Shown piece after piece: positions 6,101 to 14,288 of a DNA stretch of 33,415 nt; within the stretch, counting starts at the first letter, position 1; the number at the start of each line of letters is the position of its first letter. Origin of the DNA: Candidatus Aenigmatarchaeota archaeon. GTDB lineage: Archaea > Aenigmatarchaeota > Aenigmatarchaeia > QMZP01 > QMZT01. Where the stretch lies: assembly GCA_016932215.1 (NCBI GenBank), contig JAFGDH010000028.1:1-33415 (forward strand), read 5' to 3'. The notes under the pieces were generated by a model. It was not told the DNA's origin. It did no database searches and saw only the letters and a program-made list of their open reading frames with translations. Position numbers and translations under genes: made by a program.

Positions 6101-8592
6101 ATACTACAAGAATAGTCGGGATGAAGTTCGGGATACTGTCCCCGAGCGTTGTTAAGTCTCTGGCCACAGTGAGAATAGTCACTTCCGATCTTTACGACGC
6201 TGACGGATATCCTGTTGACGGCGGGGTGATGGACCCGAGGATGGGCGTCGTGGATCCCGGGATCAGGTGCAGGACCTGCGGTGCAAGCATCGGCGACTGC
6301 CCGGGACATTTCGGCTATCTGGAACTGGCGAGGCCGGTTGTGCACGTTCTGTACACCAAACAGGTTTACCAGTTGCTCAAGGCAACCTGCATCAAATGCG
6401 GGAAAATACTCTCCAAGAACCCGACATCCATAGACCAGGCGGCAAAAACCGCTACAAAGAAATGTTCCGCCTGCGGAAAGCAGCAGGGCAAGGTCAGCTT
6501 TTCCAAGCCTTACACGTATTACATCGGCAAGGAAGAGCTCTCTCCTATTGCGATAAGGGAATGGCTTGAAAGGATATCGGACGAGGACCTTAAAAAGATC
6601 AGCTTCCTCGGCGGAAGGCCGGAGTGGCTGGTTCTTACGCTTTTCCCGATACCCCCGGTGACGATGAGGCCGAGCATCACGCTGGAAACCGGTGAAAGGT
6701 CCGAAGACGACCTCACGCATAAACTTGTAGACATAGTCAGGATAAACCAGTCGCTGAAGGAGAACATAGACATAGGAGCACCGGAATTCATACTCAACGA
6801 TTTATGGGAGCTTTCCCAGTATCACGTCGCAACTTATTTCGACAACGAGCTTACCGGGGTTCCCCAGGCAAGGCACAGGTCGGGAAGGCCGCTCAAAGGA
6901 ATGATACAGAGGCTTAAAGCCAAAGAGGGAAGAATAAGGGGCAATCTTCTTGGAAAGAGGGTGAACTATTCGTCCAGAACGGTCATAAGCCCTGACCCGA
7001 CGCTTTCCATAAACGAGGTAGGGATACCGGAAATCGTTTCCAGCGAGCTCACAATACCGCAGACGGTCACGTCCCTCAACATAAAGGAAATAAAGGACAT
7101 GCTCAAGGACAAGAAGATAAATTACGTAACGAGGCCGGACGGAAGGAAGATAAAGGTCACGGAAGAGAACGTGAAGGATCTCATTTCCAACATCGACAAG
7201 GGATGGAGCGTTGACAGGCAGCTGAGGGATGACGATGTGGTTTTATTCAACAGGCAGCCGTCCCTCCACAGGGTTTCGATAATGGTTCACAGGGCGAAGA
7301 TAACGCCATACAGGACGTTCCGCATGAACCCGAGCGTCTGCGCGCCTTACAACGCCGATTTCGACGGGGACGAGATGAACATACACGCCCTCCAGTCCGA
7401 GGAAGCCCAGGTCGAGGCTTCGATGCTCATGGACGTTAAGAACAACATAATATCCCCGAGGTTCGGCGGTCCGCTGGTGGGCCTGGACCTTGATCATATT
7501 TCAGGAATATATGCTCTCACGAGAAAGGGCACGGTTATCGCAAGGGAGGACACTGTTCAGCTCTTCGCGAAAGCCGGAATAGACATTGAAGTTCCCGATA
7601 AGAAGGAGTTCACCGGCAAGGAAATAGTGAGCCTTCTGCTACCGAAGGAACTGGACATGGGGTACAAGTCAGGTTCCTGCAAGGAATGCGATGTCTGCAC
7701 GAAAGATAAATGCCCTTACGACGCGTGGGTTTCCGTCAAAAACGGCCAACTCGTCAGCGGCGTGCTGGACAGCTCGGCCGTGGGCGCGTTCAAGGGAAGA
7801 GTGATAAACAAGGTAAGAAGGCTGATAGACAACGACAGGCTCAAGGATTTCATTGACAATCTCGGAAGGATAGGCATTTCATATCTGATGCAGAGGGGAT
7901 TCTCGATCGGGCTTTCCGATCTTGATCTTCCAGAAAAGGCGCACAGGGAAATAAGAAAGGAGATAGACGGGGCCGAGAAAGAGGCTGACGACCTTGTTAT
8001 TTCATACAACAAGCACAAGCTCAAGGTTCTCCCTGGAATGACAAGAAAGGAGTCCCTCGAGACGCAGATACTTTCCTCGCTGGCAGAGGGCCTCAACAGG
8101 GTAAGCGAGATCATGGTAAAGAACATAAGGCCGAGCGACATACGCATCATGTCGGCTTCAGGCGCAAAGGGTTCCAACATAAACACCACCCAGATGGCCG
8201 CATGCGTCGGTTCCGAGACCATCCTCGGCCAGAGGATACAGAGGGGTTACATGGAAAGGATACTTCCCCATTTCAAGAAGAACGACCTTTCCGCCGGGGC
8301 GCACGGTTTCGTCGCCCGCGGTTTCAAGCAGGGCCTCACGCCGTTCGAGTTCTTCTGGAACGTCATGAACGGAAGGGAGGGTCTTATGGACAAGTCACTC
8401 CGGACAAGAAAGTCCGGATACATGCAGAGGAGGCTCATGAACTCCCTTCAGGACCTTAAGGTCTGCGATGACATGTCCGTGAGGGATTCGAACGACAACA
8501 TGATACAGTTCTTCGCGGGCGAGGACGGGATGGATCCATCGAAGACTGACTGGGGGGAGCTGAAGTGGAGGTTCCATCTGGAAAAAGAGTGA
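6097..8592 (+). CDS. rpoA1: RNA polymerase subunit A' (N-terminal part of beta')
   Basis: 831 residues. The active-site loop NADFDGD, whose three aspartates hold the catalytic magnesium, is present in PYNADFDGDEMNIH. The N-terminus carries the zinc motifs CRTCGASIGDCPGHFG and later CIKCGK/CSACGK. Another metal-type cluster, CKECDVCTKDKCP, lies around residues 528-540. The bridge-helix/funnel region (GAKGSNINTTQM) and the following GLTPFEFFWN block are intact. A longer upstream frame exists, but family alignment and the ATGA overlap with rpoB1 place the start at 6097. The stop shares its last base with the rpoA2 start. Confidence 0.97.
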   Translation: MNTTRIVGMKFGILSPSVVKSLATVRIVTSDLYDADGYPVDGGVMDPRMGVVDPGIRCRTCGASIGDCPGHFGYLELARPVVHVLYTKQVYQLLKATCIKCGKILSKNPTSIDQAAKTATKKCSACGKQQGKVSFSKPYTYYIGKEELSPIAIREWLERISDEDLKKISFLGGRPEWLVLTLFPIPPVTMRPSITLETGERSEDDLTHKLVDIVRINQSLKENIDIGAPEFILNDLWELSQYHVATYFDNELTGVPQARHRSGRPLKGMIQRLKAKEGRIRGNLLGKRVNYSSRTVISPDPTLSINEVGIPEIVSSELTIPQTVTSLNIKEIKDMLKDKKINYVTRPDGRKIKVTEENVKDLISNIDKGWSVDRQLRDDDVVLFNRQPSLHRVSIMVHRAKITPYRTFRMNPSVCAPYNADFDGDEMNIHALQSEEAQVEASMLMDVKNNIISPRFGGPLVGLDLDHISGIYALTRKGTVIAREDTVQLFAKAGIDIEVPDKKEFTGKEIVSLLLPKELDMGYKSGSCKECDVCTKDKCPYDAWVSVKNGQLVSGVLDSSAVGAFKGRVINKVRRLIDNDRLKDFIDNLGRIGISYLMQRGFSIGLSDLDLPEKAHREIRKEIDGAEKEADDLVISYNKHKLKVLPGMTRKESLETQILSSLAEGLNRVSEIMVKNIRPSDIRIMSASGAKGSNINTTQMAACVGSETILGQRIQRGYMERILPHFKKNDLSAGAHGFVARGFKQGLTPFEFFWNVMNGREGLMDKSLRTRKSGYMQRRLMNSLQDLKVCDDMSVRDSNDNMIQFFAGEDGMDPSKTDWGELKWRFHLEKE

Positions 8593-9890
8593 TGATTATG
8601 AGAGAACTGCCGGTAAAGATAAGAAAGGAAGTGGAGGAATACGCCGAGAAGAACAAGGTCGACCTTTCTGAGGTTATGGAAAAGGTGAAAAAGCTCTACA
8701 ACGATGCCCTTTATTATCCTGAAGAAGCGATGGGAGTCGTTGCTGCACAGTCCCTTTCCGAGCCCGCTACGCAGATGACCATGCGAACGTACCATTTCGC
8801 AGGCACCGCCGGTATCCAGGTAACCCTCGGACTCCCGAGGCTCATAGAGATATATGATGCCAAAAAGGAACCGGAGACCCCGAGCATGACTATATACCTG
8901 AACCAGGATTATCAGACAGAGAATAAGGCAATGGAAGTCGCGAAAAAGATCAAAGAAGTCAAGCTCAGGGATTTTGTTGTCGGCGACGTCATCGACCTTA
9001 TAAACCTCGTCATAAGGCTGAAGCTTGATATGGAAAAGCTCGGCAAGTTCGGCCTCGAGATAGAGAAGCTGAAGAAACACATAAAGATCAAGAACGTGGA
9101 CGTCGAAACCAAGGGGTCCGAAGTCATAGTTACCTCCAAGAAAATGGAGAACATCAATCTCCACAAGCTCAAGTACAAGGTCATGGAATCACATATCCGC
9201 GGCGTCAAGGGGATATCCCACGTCATCGTCAGCAAGGATGAAATGAAGGGATGGATAATAAGCACGCTGGGATCAAACCTGAAAAAGATACTGGAAGTGG
9301 AAGGCGTGAACCCGGAAATAACGACCTGCAACAACATATTCGAGATATACGACGTTCTCGGGGTGGAGGCGGCCAGGAACGCAATAATAATCGAGGCAAT
9401 AGACACGATAGAGGAGCAGGGACTGGGGGTTGACCCGAGATACGTCTCTCTTCTTGCCGATCTCATGACATCCTCAGGAAGCATAATGGGAATAGGGAGA
9501 TACGGTGTAGCCGGCAACAAGGATTCCGTCCTGGCGAGGATGGCCTTCGAGGAGACGAAAAAGCACATAATAACGGCAGCCATAGAGGGCATAAAGGACC
9601 CGCTGAAGGGCCACGTAGAAAACATAATAATGAACCAGGTGATACCTGTCGGCACCGGCGCTTTCCAGCTAATCGGAAGGTTTCCCGGGCAGGTAAAGGC
9701 CGCTGAAAAGCCTGCCAAGAAGGATTCGGCCCCGGAAAAGGAAAGGGGAATAGAGAAGGTAAAGGAAATGGAGAAGATATTTTCAAAGAAAACCGCTTCC
9801 AAGCCTGCCAAGAAGGAGACAAACAAGAAGCCGAAAAAAGCCGAAAAACCGGCAAAAAAACCAAATAAGGCCACAAAAAAGAAAAAATGA
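8592..9890 (+). CDS. rpoA2: RNA polymerase subunit A'' with a lysine-rich C-terminal tail
   Basis: About 432 residues from the ATG that overlaps the rpoA1 stop; ATG 8598 is an alternative two codons later. The core includes the trigger-loop region (PATQMTMRTYHFAG) and ends at the normal family terminus near residue 367 (GTGAFQLIGRFP). Beyond it, residues 368-432 form an unusual tail of Lys, Ala, Pro and Glu with repeated KPAKK units and a final run of lysines, resembling the disordered tails of nucleic-acid-binding proteins. The tail is in frame and uninterrupted, so it appears genuine. The polymerase gene run ends here; rpl6 follows behind its own promoter. Confidence 0.95.
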   Translation: MIMRELPVKIRKEVEEYAEKNKVDLSEVMEKVKKLYNDALYYPEEAMGVVAAQSLSEPATQMTMRTYHFAGTAGIQVTLGLPRLIEIYDAKKEPETPSMTIYLNQDYQTENKAMEVAKKIKEVKLRDFVVGDVIDLINLVIRLKLDMEKLGKFGLEIEKLKKHIKIKNVDVETKGSEVIVTSKKMENINLHKLKYKVMESHIRGVKGISHVIVSKDEMKGWIISTLGSNLKKILEVEGVNPEITTCNNIFEIYDVLGVEAARNAIIIEAIDTIEEQGLGVDPRYVSLLADLMTSSGSIMGIGRYGVAGNKDSVLARMAFEETKKHIITAAIEGIKDPLKGHVENIIMNQVIPVGTGAFQLIGRFPGQVKAAEKPAKKDSAPEKERGIEKVKEMEKIFSKKTASKPAKKETNKKPKKAEKPAKKPNKATKKKK

Positions 9891-9905
9891 GCTTATATTC
9901 TAAAA

Positions 9906-9918
9906 ACTTTTAAATAGT
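9906..9918 (+). promoter_or_regulatory. TATA box of the rpl6-rpl32e unit
   Basis: The sequence cttttaaatag lies in the 73-base gap between rpoA2 and rpl6, about 50 bases before the ATG. A start near 9938 would leave a short leader with a GAGG ribosome-binding site at about 9954. Confidence 0.5.
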
Positions 9919-9963
9919 TTCAACAACAATTTCACTATTAATCAACCAGACAAGAGGAAAAAC

Positions 9964-10509
9964 ATGCCGACATACGAGATTGACGTCCCGGAAGGGATAG
10001 AGATAAGAGAAGAGAAAAGAAGCATAATCGTTAAAGGGAAGAAAGGCGAATTATCGAAGGAGTTCAAGAACCCTTTCATAAAGGTTAAAGTAGACGGGAA
10101 AAAGATTGTCCTGTCATCCGAGACAGAGAGAAAGAAGGTGAAGGCCATAATGGGCACATGGAGGGCAATCCTTAAAAACATGTTCAAAGGCGTTTCTAGG
10201 GAGTGGAGAGGCGAACTCAAGATGGTTTACTCCCATTTCCCCGTCAAGATCAAGACAGATAATAACAGGCTGGTTATAGAGAATTTCCTGGGAGAGAGGA
10301 ACCCAAGATCCGTTCCCATTCCCGAAGGCCTGAAGGCAGAGGTGAAGGAGAACGTAATAACGGTGACCGGCCTTGACAGGGAAAGGGTCGGGCAGCTCTG
10401 CGGCAGAATAGAGCAGATCACCAAGGTCAGGGGATATGACAAACGGGTATTCCAGGACGGCTGTTACATAACAAAGAAACCGCACGTGGAGGAGACCGGA
10501 AATGAATAA
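9964..10509 (+). CDS. rpl6: 50S ribosomal protein L6 (uL6)
   Basis: 181 residues, normal for archaeal L6. It opens with the family pattern VPEGIEIREEKRSIIVKGKKG and contains both L6 repeats. The second repeat ends in a GYDKRVFQDGCYI-type segment; archaeal L6 usually has KDRRVFQDGIYI here. L6 binds 23S rRNA helix 97 near the GTPase centre. It overlaps rpl32e by 8 bases. In most archaea L6 and L32e are embedded in the spc operon after S8; here the pair stands alone behind RNA polymerase. Confidence 0.95.
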   Translation: MPTYEIDVPEGIEIREEKRSIIVKGKKGELSKEFKNPFIKVKVDGKKIVLSSETERKKVKAIMGTWRAILKNMFKGVSREWRGELKMVYSHFPVKIKTDNNRLVIENFLGERNPRSVPIPEGLKAEVKENVITVTGLDRERVGQLCGRIEQITKVRGYDKRVFQDGCYITKKPHVEETGNE

Positions 10510-10867
10510 GGAACTGCTTGAGCTGAGGAGCAAGATTAAGAAGAAGAAGCCGAAATTCAAGAGACAGGAACATAAAAGAAAGGGACTGAAGGACGTTTAC
10601 AGACGTCCCAGGGGAATCCGATCCAAAATTCGGATGAGGCTCAAGGGAAAATCCAGGCTCCCGTCACCGGGTTACGGCAGCCCTTCAGAGGTGAAGGGTC
10701 TCAACAGGAACGGCCTGAGGGAAGTTATTGTTTTTAACCGGAAGGATCTGGAAAAGGTAAACCCGGATAGCGACATTGCCGTAATTTCCGGTACGGTCGG
10801 CATGAAAAAAAGGATTGAGATTCTTGAACTGGCACAGAAAAGCAATATAAAAGTGCAAAACAAATAA
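10502..10867 (+). CDS. rpl32e: 50S ribosomal protein L32e (eL32)
   Basis: 121 residues, very basic N-terminus, with the L32e signature WRRPRGI-like YRRPRGIRSKIRMRLKGK and a C-terminal AVISGTVGMKKRIEILELA block. It starts inside the end of rpl6 (overlap of 8 bases), indicating coupled translation. L19e, the usual next gene, is absent; a short zinc-ribbon gene follows instead. Confidence 0.95.
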   Translation: MNKELLELRSKIKKKKPKFKRQEHKRKGLKDVYRRPRGIRSKIRMRLKGKSRLPSPGYGSPSEVKGLNRNGLREVIVFNRKDLEKVNPDSDIAVISGTVGMKKRIEILELAQKSNIKVQNK

Positions 10868-10886
10868 ATTAGCGCGGGTGTTTTTT

Positions 10887-11045
10887 GTGATCTCGAAAAA
10901 TTGTCCAGTTTGCGGTACTCATGGAAGGCTGTGGAACAAGCAGCCGGAGGCCTTTTTGTGCCCGAAATGCTTTACATTCTACAGCAAGTTCGGTCTCATT
11001 CTCGAGAGCGAAGCAGAAACGGAACCTGTAGAGCTCTGGACCTAG
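10887..11045 (+). CDS. Small zinc-ribbon protein (52 aa)
   Basis: GTG start with GGGTG six bases upstream. The frame encodes CPVCGTHG near the N-terminus and CPKC about 20 residues later, followed by an aromatic FTFYSKFGL segment and an acidic tail. Two Cys-x2-Cys knuckles predict a single zinc ribbon of about 50 residues. An in-frame GTG at 10878 is an alternative start. It follows rpl32e by 19 bases on the same strand and ends overlapping the convergent ogt gene by 4 bases. Partners and function are unknown; small zinc ribbons near ribosomal genes often bind RNA, which is inference. Confidence 0.72.
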   Translation: MISKNCPVCGTHGRLWNKQPEAFLCPKCFTFYSKFGLILESEAETEPVELWT

Positions 11046-11338
11046 AACCTGAACATGTGCTTTTCAAGGTCTATCCTCCCGTTAACGATTTTTATACCCT
11101 CTTTTTCGAGAAGTTCCGTCTTTTTATCCGTTTTTCTTTTTCCGCAGTATCCTCCAACCCTCCCGTCAGAGCAGACAACCCTGTGGCACGGAATCACTAT
11201 GGGATGTTCGTTCCTCCTGAGCGCCTGGCCTACCGACCGGTATCCAGTTGTCCCGAGAGCCTTCCCGATCTCCCCGTAAGTAGTCACTTTTCCCATAGGG
11301 ACCCTTTTAACGAGCGAAAGAACGTCATCCTTGAACAT
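11042..11338 (-). CDS. ogt: Methylated-DNA--protein-cysteine methyltransferase (DNA-binding domain only)
   Basis: Removes O6-alkyl groups from guanine by irreversible transfer to its own cysteine. The acceptor motif IPCHRVV is intact (Cys51), with the preceding Tyr21 and the Arg in QALRRNEHP that flips out the damaged base, and a terminal GYCGKRKTDKKTELLEKEG helix. At 98 residues it contains only the C-terminal Ogt/MGMT domain, without the N-terminal ribonuclease-like domain. Single-domain forms with the cysteine are usually active transferases; alkyltransferase-like proteins lack it. It shares a 36-base AT-rich intergenic region with the divergent 132-residue gene. Confidence 0.9.
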   Translation of the reverse strand: MFKDDVLSLVKRVPMGKVTTYGEIGKALGTTGYRSVGQALRRNEHPIVIPCHRVVCSDGRVGGYCGKRKTDKKTELLEKEGIKIVNGRIDLEKHMFRF

Positions 11339-11374
11339 AATTTTACTTAAAAATCCCTGATTTAAATTTTAAAC

Positions 11375-11773
11375 ATGCCCGCGAAAAGCAAAAACGCGAC
11401 CATTCGTCCAAAAGACGACGTCGTGATATTCATTCTTAAAAAAATCCTTAAGAAACACTGCGAAATAGAATCGCAAAAAAGGCTCAGGGATTTCGTTGTG
11501 GAAGATCTGAAAAGGGTCGAGCCGAGGTATTCCATATCCGGCGAAAGGATACGGAGGATTTGCGTTAAGACGCCGGGAATATACATGAAAATACACACGA
11601 GGAAGGGCAAGGCCAGGGAAAAGTGCCCTTCCTGCGGGCATTCCCTTCAAAAATCATTCACGAAGAACCTGAAGGGAAAGAAGTTCCTTGTCAAGGCTTC
11701 CTGCCATAAGTGCGGGTACAAATCGTCCGCAGGAAAATGGATCCCCAGCAAATACGAATTCAGAATCAGGTAA
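11375..11773 (+). CDS. Zinc-ribbon protein with N-terminal helical domain (132 aa)
   Basis: The basic N-terminal 75 residues look helical and may be winged-helix-like (DVVIFILKKIL ... GERIRRICVKTPGI). The C-terminal half is a zinc ribbon with Cys84-x2-Cys87 and Cys110-x2-Cys113 separated by a KSFTKNLKGKKFLVKAS strand pair. Proteins with this architecture occur in archaea without a known role. The arrangement suggests nucleic-acid binding (inference). Transcribed alone, divergent from ogt and convergent with the membrane protein downstream. Confidence 0.75.
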   Translation: MPAKSKNATIRPKDDVVIFILKKILKKHCEIESQKRLRDFVVEDLKRVEPRYSISGERIRRICVKTPGIYMKIHTRKGKAREKCPSCGHSLQKSFTKNLKGKKFLVKASCHKCGYKSSAGKWIPSKYEFRIR

Positions 11774-11795
11774 ATACAGCACGTTATTTTTCAGA

Positions 11796-12452
11796 TTATT
11801 TATCGAGATAGTCCAGTATTCCCCCTATCACGCCTATTACCGGACCTATGAACATGCCGCCGAAAAAGAACCCTATTACCGAAAGCATTATGGTAAGCAG
11901 ACCCTTGATACCCGTCTTCTTCTCGACCACGTGCTCCGCCTTGCCTATGACCTTCCTGTGTATTCCCTGGTTGTCTCCTGAATGCGGCTTCATTTTATGG
12001 AAGTTTACGGCGATAATCGCAATCCCGAAAACCATCCCGATTCCCCCGAAAATCATGTTGCCTAATCCCTGATTTGAAAACAGATAGAATGCCATCCCTA
12101 GCTGTGAAAACAAGTCCATGGTAATCTCCCTGAAGATCAGCGTGTAAAGACCGTTTATCAGAATCAGCACGCCGCCGATCATTGAAAGAAGAAGGCCGTA
12201 TGTATAATTGTTCCCGGAAACATTCCTTACTTTCTGCGTCTGCAGATGTTCCTGCTGCATCATCTGCTGTTCCTGTATGCGCCTGTTCTTCAGCTCCTTC
12301 TGGTTCGAGAGAATCTCCTCGACAGCCCTCATGGCACTGTCGATTTCGCTGCCCAGCCACCCGGCCTGTATTAGAATGTCCCGTACCTTTCTCGCGTCCT
12401 GTCCGCTCTCCACCTGGGATTTTATGTAATCAAACAGCTCTTTGTTGACCAT
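11796..12452 (-). CDS. Multi-pass membrane protein with N-terminal helical adaptor
   Basis: 218 residues. Residues 1-48 (ELFDYIKSQVESGQDARKVRDILIQAGW...) form a small three-helix module of the kind found at the N-terminus of many uncharacterised archaeal membrane proteins. A Gln-rich linker (about 50-78) follows, then about four hydrophobic segments, ending in a glycine-rich GFFFGGMFIGPVIGVIGGIL. A basic loop lies between the second and third groups. I cannot assign a function. It is 19 bases downstream of fni on the same strand and may be read from the fni promoter. Confidence 0.6.
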   Translation of the reverse strand: MVNKELFDYIKSQVESGQDARKVRDILIQAGWLGSEIDSAMRAVEEILSNQKELKNRRIQEQQMMQQEHLQTQKVRNVSGNNYTYGLLLSMIGGVLILINGLYTLIFREITMDLFSQLGMAFYLFSNQGLGNMIFGGIGMVFGIAIIAVNFHKMKPHSGDNQGIHRKVIGKAEHVVEKKTGIKGLLTIMLSVIGFFFGGMFIGPVIGVIGGILDYLDK

Positions 12453-12471
12453 GTTTCATAATTGGACGGGC

Positions 12472-13485
12472 TTACTTATATTTTTCGGTCAGCTTAGTTC
12501 TTCTCAACTGGTCCAGATTCTTCGCCCCTACAAGCAGCATTGCTGTCTTGAGTTCAAAAATAATCTGTTCTATCCTTTCCTTCACGGCTTCCCAGCTCTT
12601 CGTTGCCGGTTTCAAAACCGGAAGCGCAAACCCGACTACCGCGGAACCCATCGCAATCGCCTTCGCCACATCGATGCCGTTCCTTATGCCCCCGCTCGCC
12701 ATCACAGGGATCTTTACCTTCGAGACAACGTCTTTAAGCGCTTCCGCGGTGGGTATTCCCCATTCCAAAAAATTGTCCATCTCCCGCTCGCTCCTGTAGC
12801 TGTCCACCTTTATCCATGAAGTCCCCCCGGCCCCGGACACATCTATCGCCTTGACCCCCGCCAGGGCCAGCTGTCGCGCGACGTCGCCGGATATGCCCGT
12901 TCCAACTTCCTTGACAAGCACCGGGAACTTCACTAAAGCCGTGAGATTCCTGATCTTCTGCAGTACGCCGGACCAGGCGTAATCCCCCTCATCCTGCGCC
13001 ATCTCCTGGGCCGGATTCAGATGGACTGCCAGACCGTCCGCCCCGATATTTTTCACCATCAGCCTGATCTTCTCGATATCATATTCAAATAACTGCATCG
13101 CCCCTATGTTCCCGAGGATCAGCGTGTTCGGCGCGACGTGGCGGACTTCGTAGGTCTTGATCAGTGACGGCTTCTCGAGCATCGCCCTTTGCGATCCCAC
13201 ACCAAATCCGATCCCGAGAGCCTCGCAGGCGAGCGCTATGTTCCGGTTGATCTTCTGCGCCTGTTCAGTCCCGCCGGTGATCCCGGTCACGAAAAGCGGA
13301 TAACCTAATCTCTTCCCGAGAAACCTGGTAGAGCAGTCGATCGCCTGGAAATCCACCTCAGGCAACGCCTTATGAAGGAATTCGTATCGCTCGAACCCGT
13401 TCCCCTTCATGTACTCGACATCCTCTTCAAGGCATATCCGTATATGATCATCCTTCCGCGATTTCGTCGTCTTCTGCTTGGGCAT
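12472..13485 (-). CDS. fni: Type 2 isopentenyl-diphosphate delta-isomerase (FMN-dependent)
   Basis: Interconverts IPP and DMAPP using reduced FMN, the last step of the mevalonate route before prenyl-chain synthesis. The protein is a TIM barrel of 337 residues, normal for Fni. FMN- and substrate-binding blocks are visible: FVTGITGGTEQAQKIN, the HLNPAQE segment carrying the catalytic Gln/Glu region, VKEVGTGISGDVA, IDVSGAGGTSW, and the phosphate loop MASGGIRNGIDVAKAI. It lies downstream of the isoprenoid genes on the same strand but has its own TATA box, so it may be expressed separately. Confidence 0.95.
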   Translation of the reverse strand: MPKQKTTKSRKDDHIRICLEEDVEYMKGNGFERYEFLHKALPEVDFQAIDCSTRFLGKRLGYPLFVTGITGGTEQAQKINRNIALACEALGIGFGVGSQRAMLEKPSLIKTYEVRHVAPNTLILGNIGAMQLFEYDIEKIRLMVKNIGADGLAVHLNPAQEMAQDEGDYAWSGVLQKIRNLTALVKFPVLVKEVGTGISGDVARQLALAGVKAIDVSGAGGTSWIKVDSYRSEREMDNFLEWGIPTAEALKDVVSKVKIPVMASGGIRNGIDVAKAIAMGSAVVGFALPVLKPATKSWEAVKERIEQIIFELKTAMLLVGAKNLDQLRRTKLTEKYK

Positions 13486-13500
13486 AATTAGTATTGAAGT

Positions 13501-13516
13501 GGATTATATAAAAAAC
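13501..13516 (-). promoter_or_regulatory. TATA box of fni
   Basis: On the minus strand TTTTTTATATAATCC is centred about 24 bases before the fni ATG. That distance predicts a leaderless transcript. Confidence 0.55.
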
Positions 13517-13527
13517 TTGGATCAGCC

Positions 13528-14034
13528 TCATCTAAAACAATCCATGAAATCCCCGGAAGTGACCAGTTTCCATTCATTCTCTTTGGCTATTTTGATTAGC
13601 TTGTCTTCTCTGGGATTAAATACAATCGGGTTTCTGGATTTTTCCATTATGATTCTATCTCCCATCGAATCGCCTATGGTGACATAATTATTCCCGAGAA
13701 GATCCGAAGCCATCCCCTTGTTTAATGAAGTCATGTAGAAATCCGGATGGGATCCAGTATACTTTCCATTTTCAATAGGTGATACTGATCCGAATGAAAG
13801 GGGGACATCCAGCCTTTTTCCAATTACATCTATTATTTCCATTGAACTTGCTGAAATTAGAACCGGCATTATCCCATTTCTTTTCAAATGTTCGATCGCA
13901 TCCGGAACGTTCTGATATAGTTCTATCCCTTCTATCGCGTATTCCGCCGCCTCAGCGACAGCCTCGGTTCTCTGCCATGCCAATCCGGATGAATGGGCTT
14001 TCGCCAGTTTTACGACTGCCTCATCCTGCGTCAT
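13528..14034 (-). CDS. HAD phosphatase, C-terminal part (second frame of a split gene)
   Basis: 168 residues. It has HAD motif II (Ser in LISAS), motif III (Lys in TSLNKGMASDL) and motif IV (GDSMGD), but lacks the nucleophile aspartate loop, which is in the overlapping ORF upstream. Alone it could not be an active phosphatase. The two ORFs overlap by four bases (ATGA), so coupled translation of two chains, a programmed -1 frameshift at the five-A run, or a simple frameshift mutation or sequencing error are all possible. Joined, they make one HAD-IB (SerB-like) enzyme of about 245 residues. It is last in the ubiD-ipk gene run. Confidence 0.75.
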   Translation of the reverse strand: MTQDEAVVKLAKAHSSGLAWQRTEAVAEAAEYAIEGIELYQNVPDAIEHLKRNGIMPVLISASSMEIIDVIGKRLDVPLSFGSVSPIENGKYTGSHPDFYMTSLNKGMASDLLGNNYVTIGDSMGDRIIMEKSRNPIVFNPREDKLIKIAKENEWKLVTSGDFMDCFR

Positions 14035-14264
14035 TTTTCCTGATTGATATTTTTCTTGTCTACCTGTAGTGTTTCGTAAACATCCGTCCTAAATAGCCCG
14101 TTTTCCAGAAGAAAATCCATTAAGGTTAATTCTGTTATTCCGTCCACTATCGTATTATCTACGTCTATGAATGCCTTGCGTTGGGATACCGTTCCGTTTC
14201 CATACCTTTGCAATATTGAACTAGGATCACCTTCTCCGTAGTATCTGTTCCAAGTACTCGGCAT
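14031..14264 (-). CDS. HAD phosphatase, N-terminal part (first frame of a split gene)
   Basis: 77 residues carrying the HAD nucleophile motif DVDNT (Asp34 nucleophile, Asp36 acid/base, Thr38) and the first cap helices, then a stop at the four-base overlap with the next frame. The reading frame continues naturally into the downstream ORF if one base is slipped at GGAAAAATG. It starts 24 bases after ipk, so it appears part of the isoprenoid transcript. The substrate is unknown; a small phosphorylated metabolite is typical for this branch. Confidence 0.7.
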   Translation of the reverse strand: MPSTWNRYYGEGDPSSILQRYGNGTVSQRKAFIDVDNTIVDGITELTLMDFLLENGLFRTDVYETLQVDKKNINQEK

Positions 14265-14288
14265 ACCTATTATTCAAAAATAACCTTT

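Noticed and set aside
10901-11350. 149-residue plus-strand ORF
   Set aside because: The zinc-ribbon frame at its start and the Ogt gene on the opposite strand both encode recognisable proteins; this frame does not.
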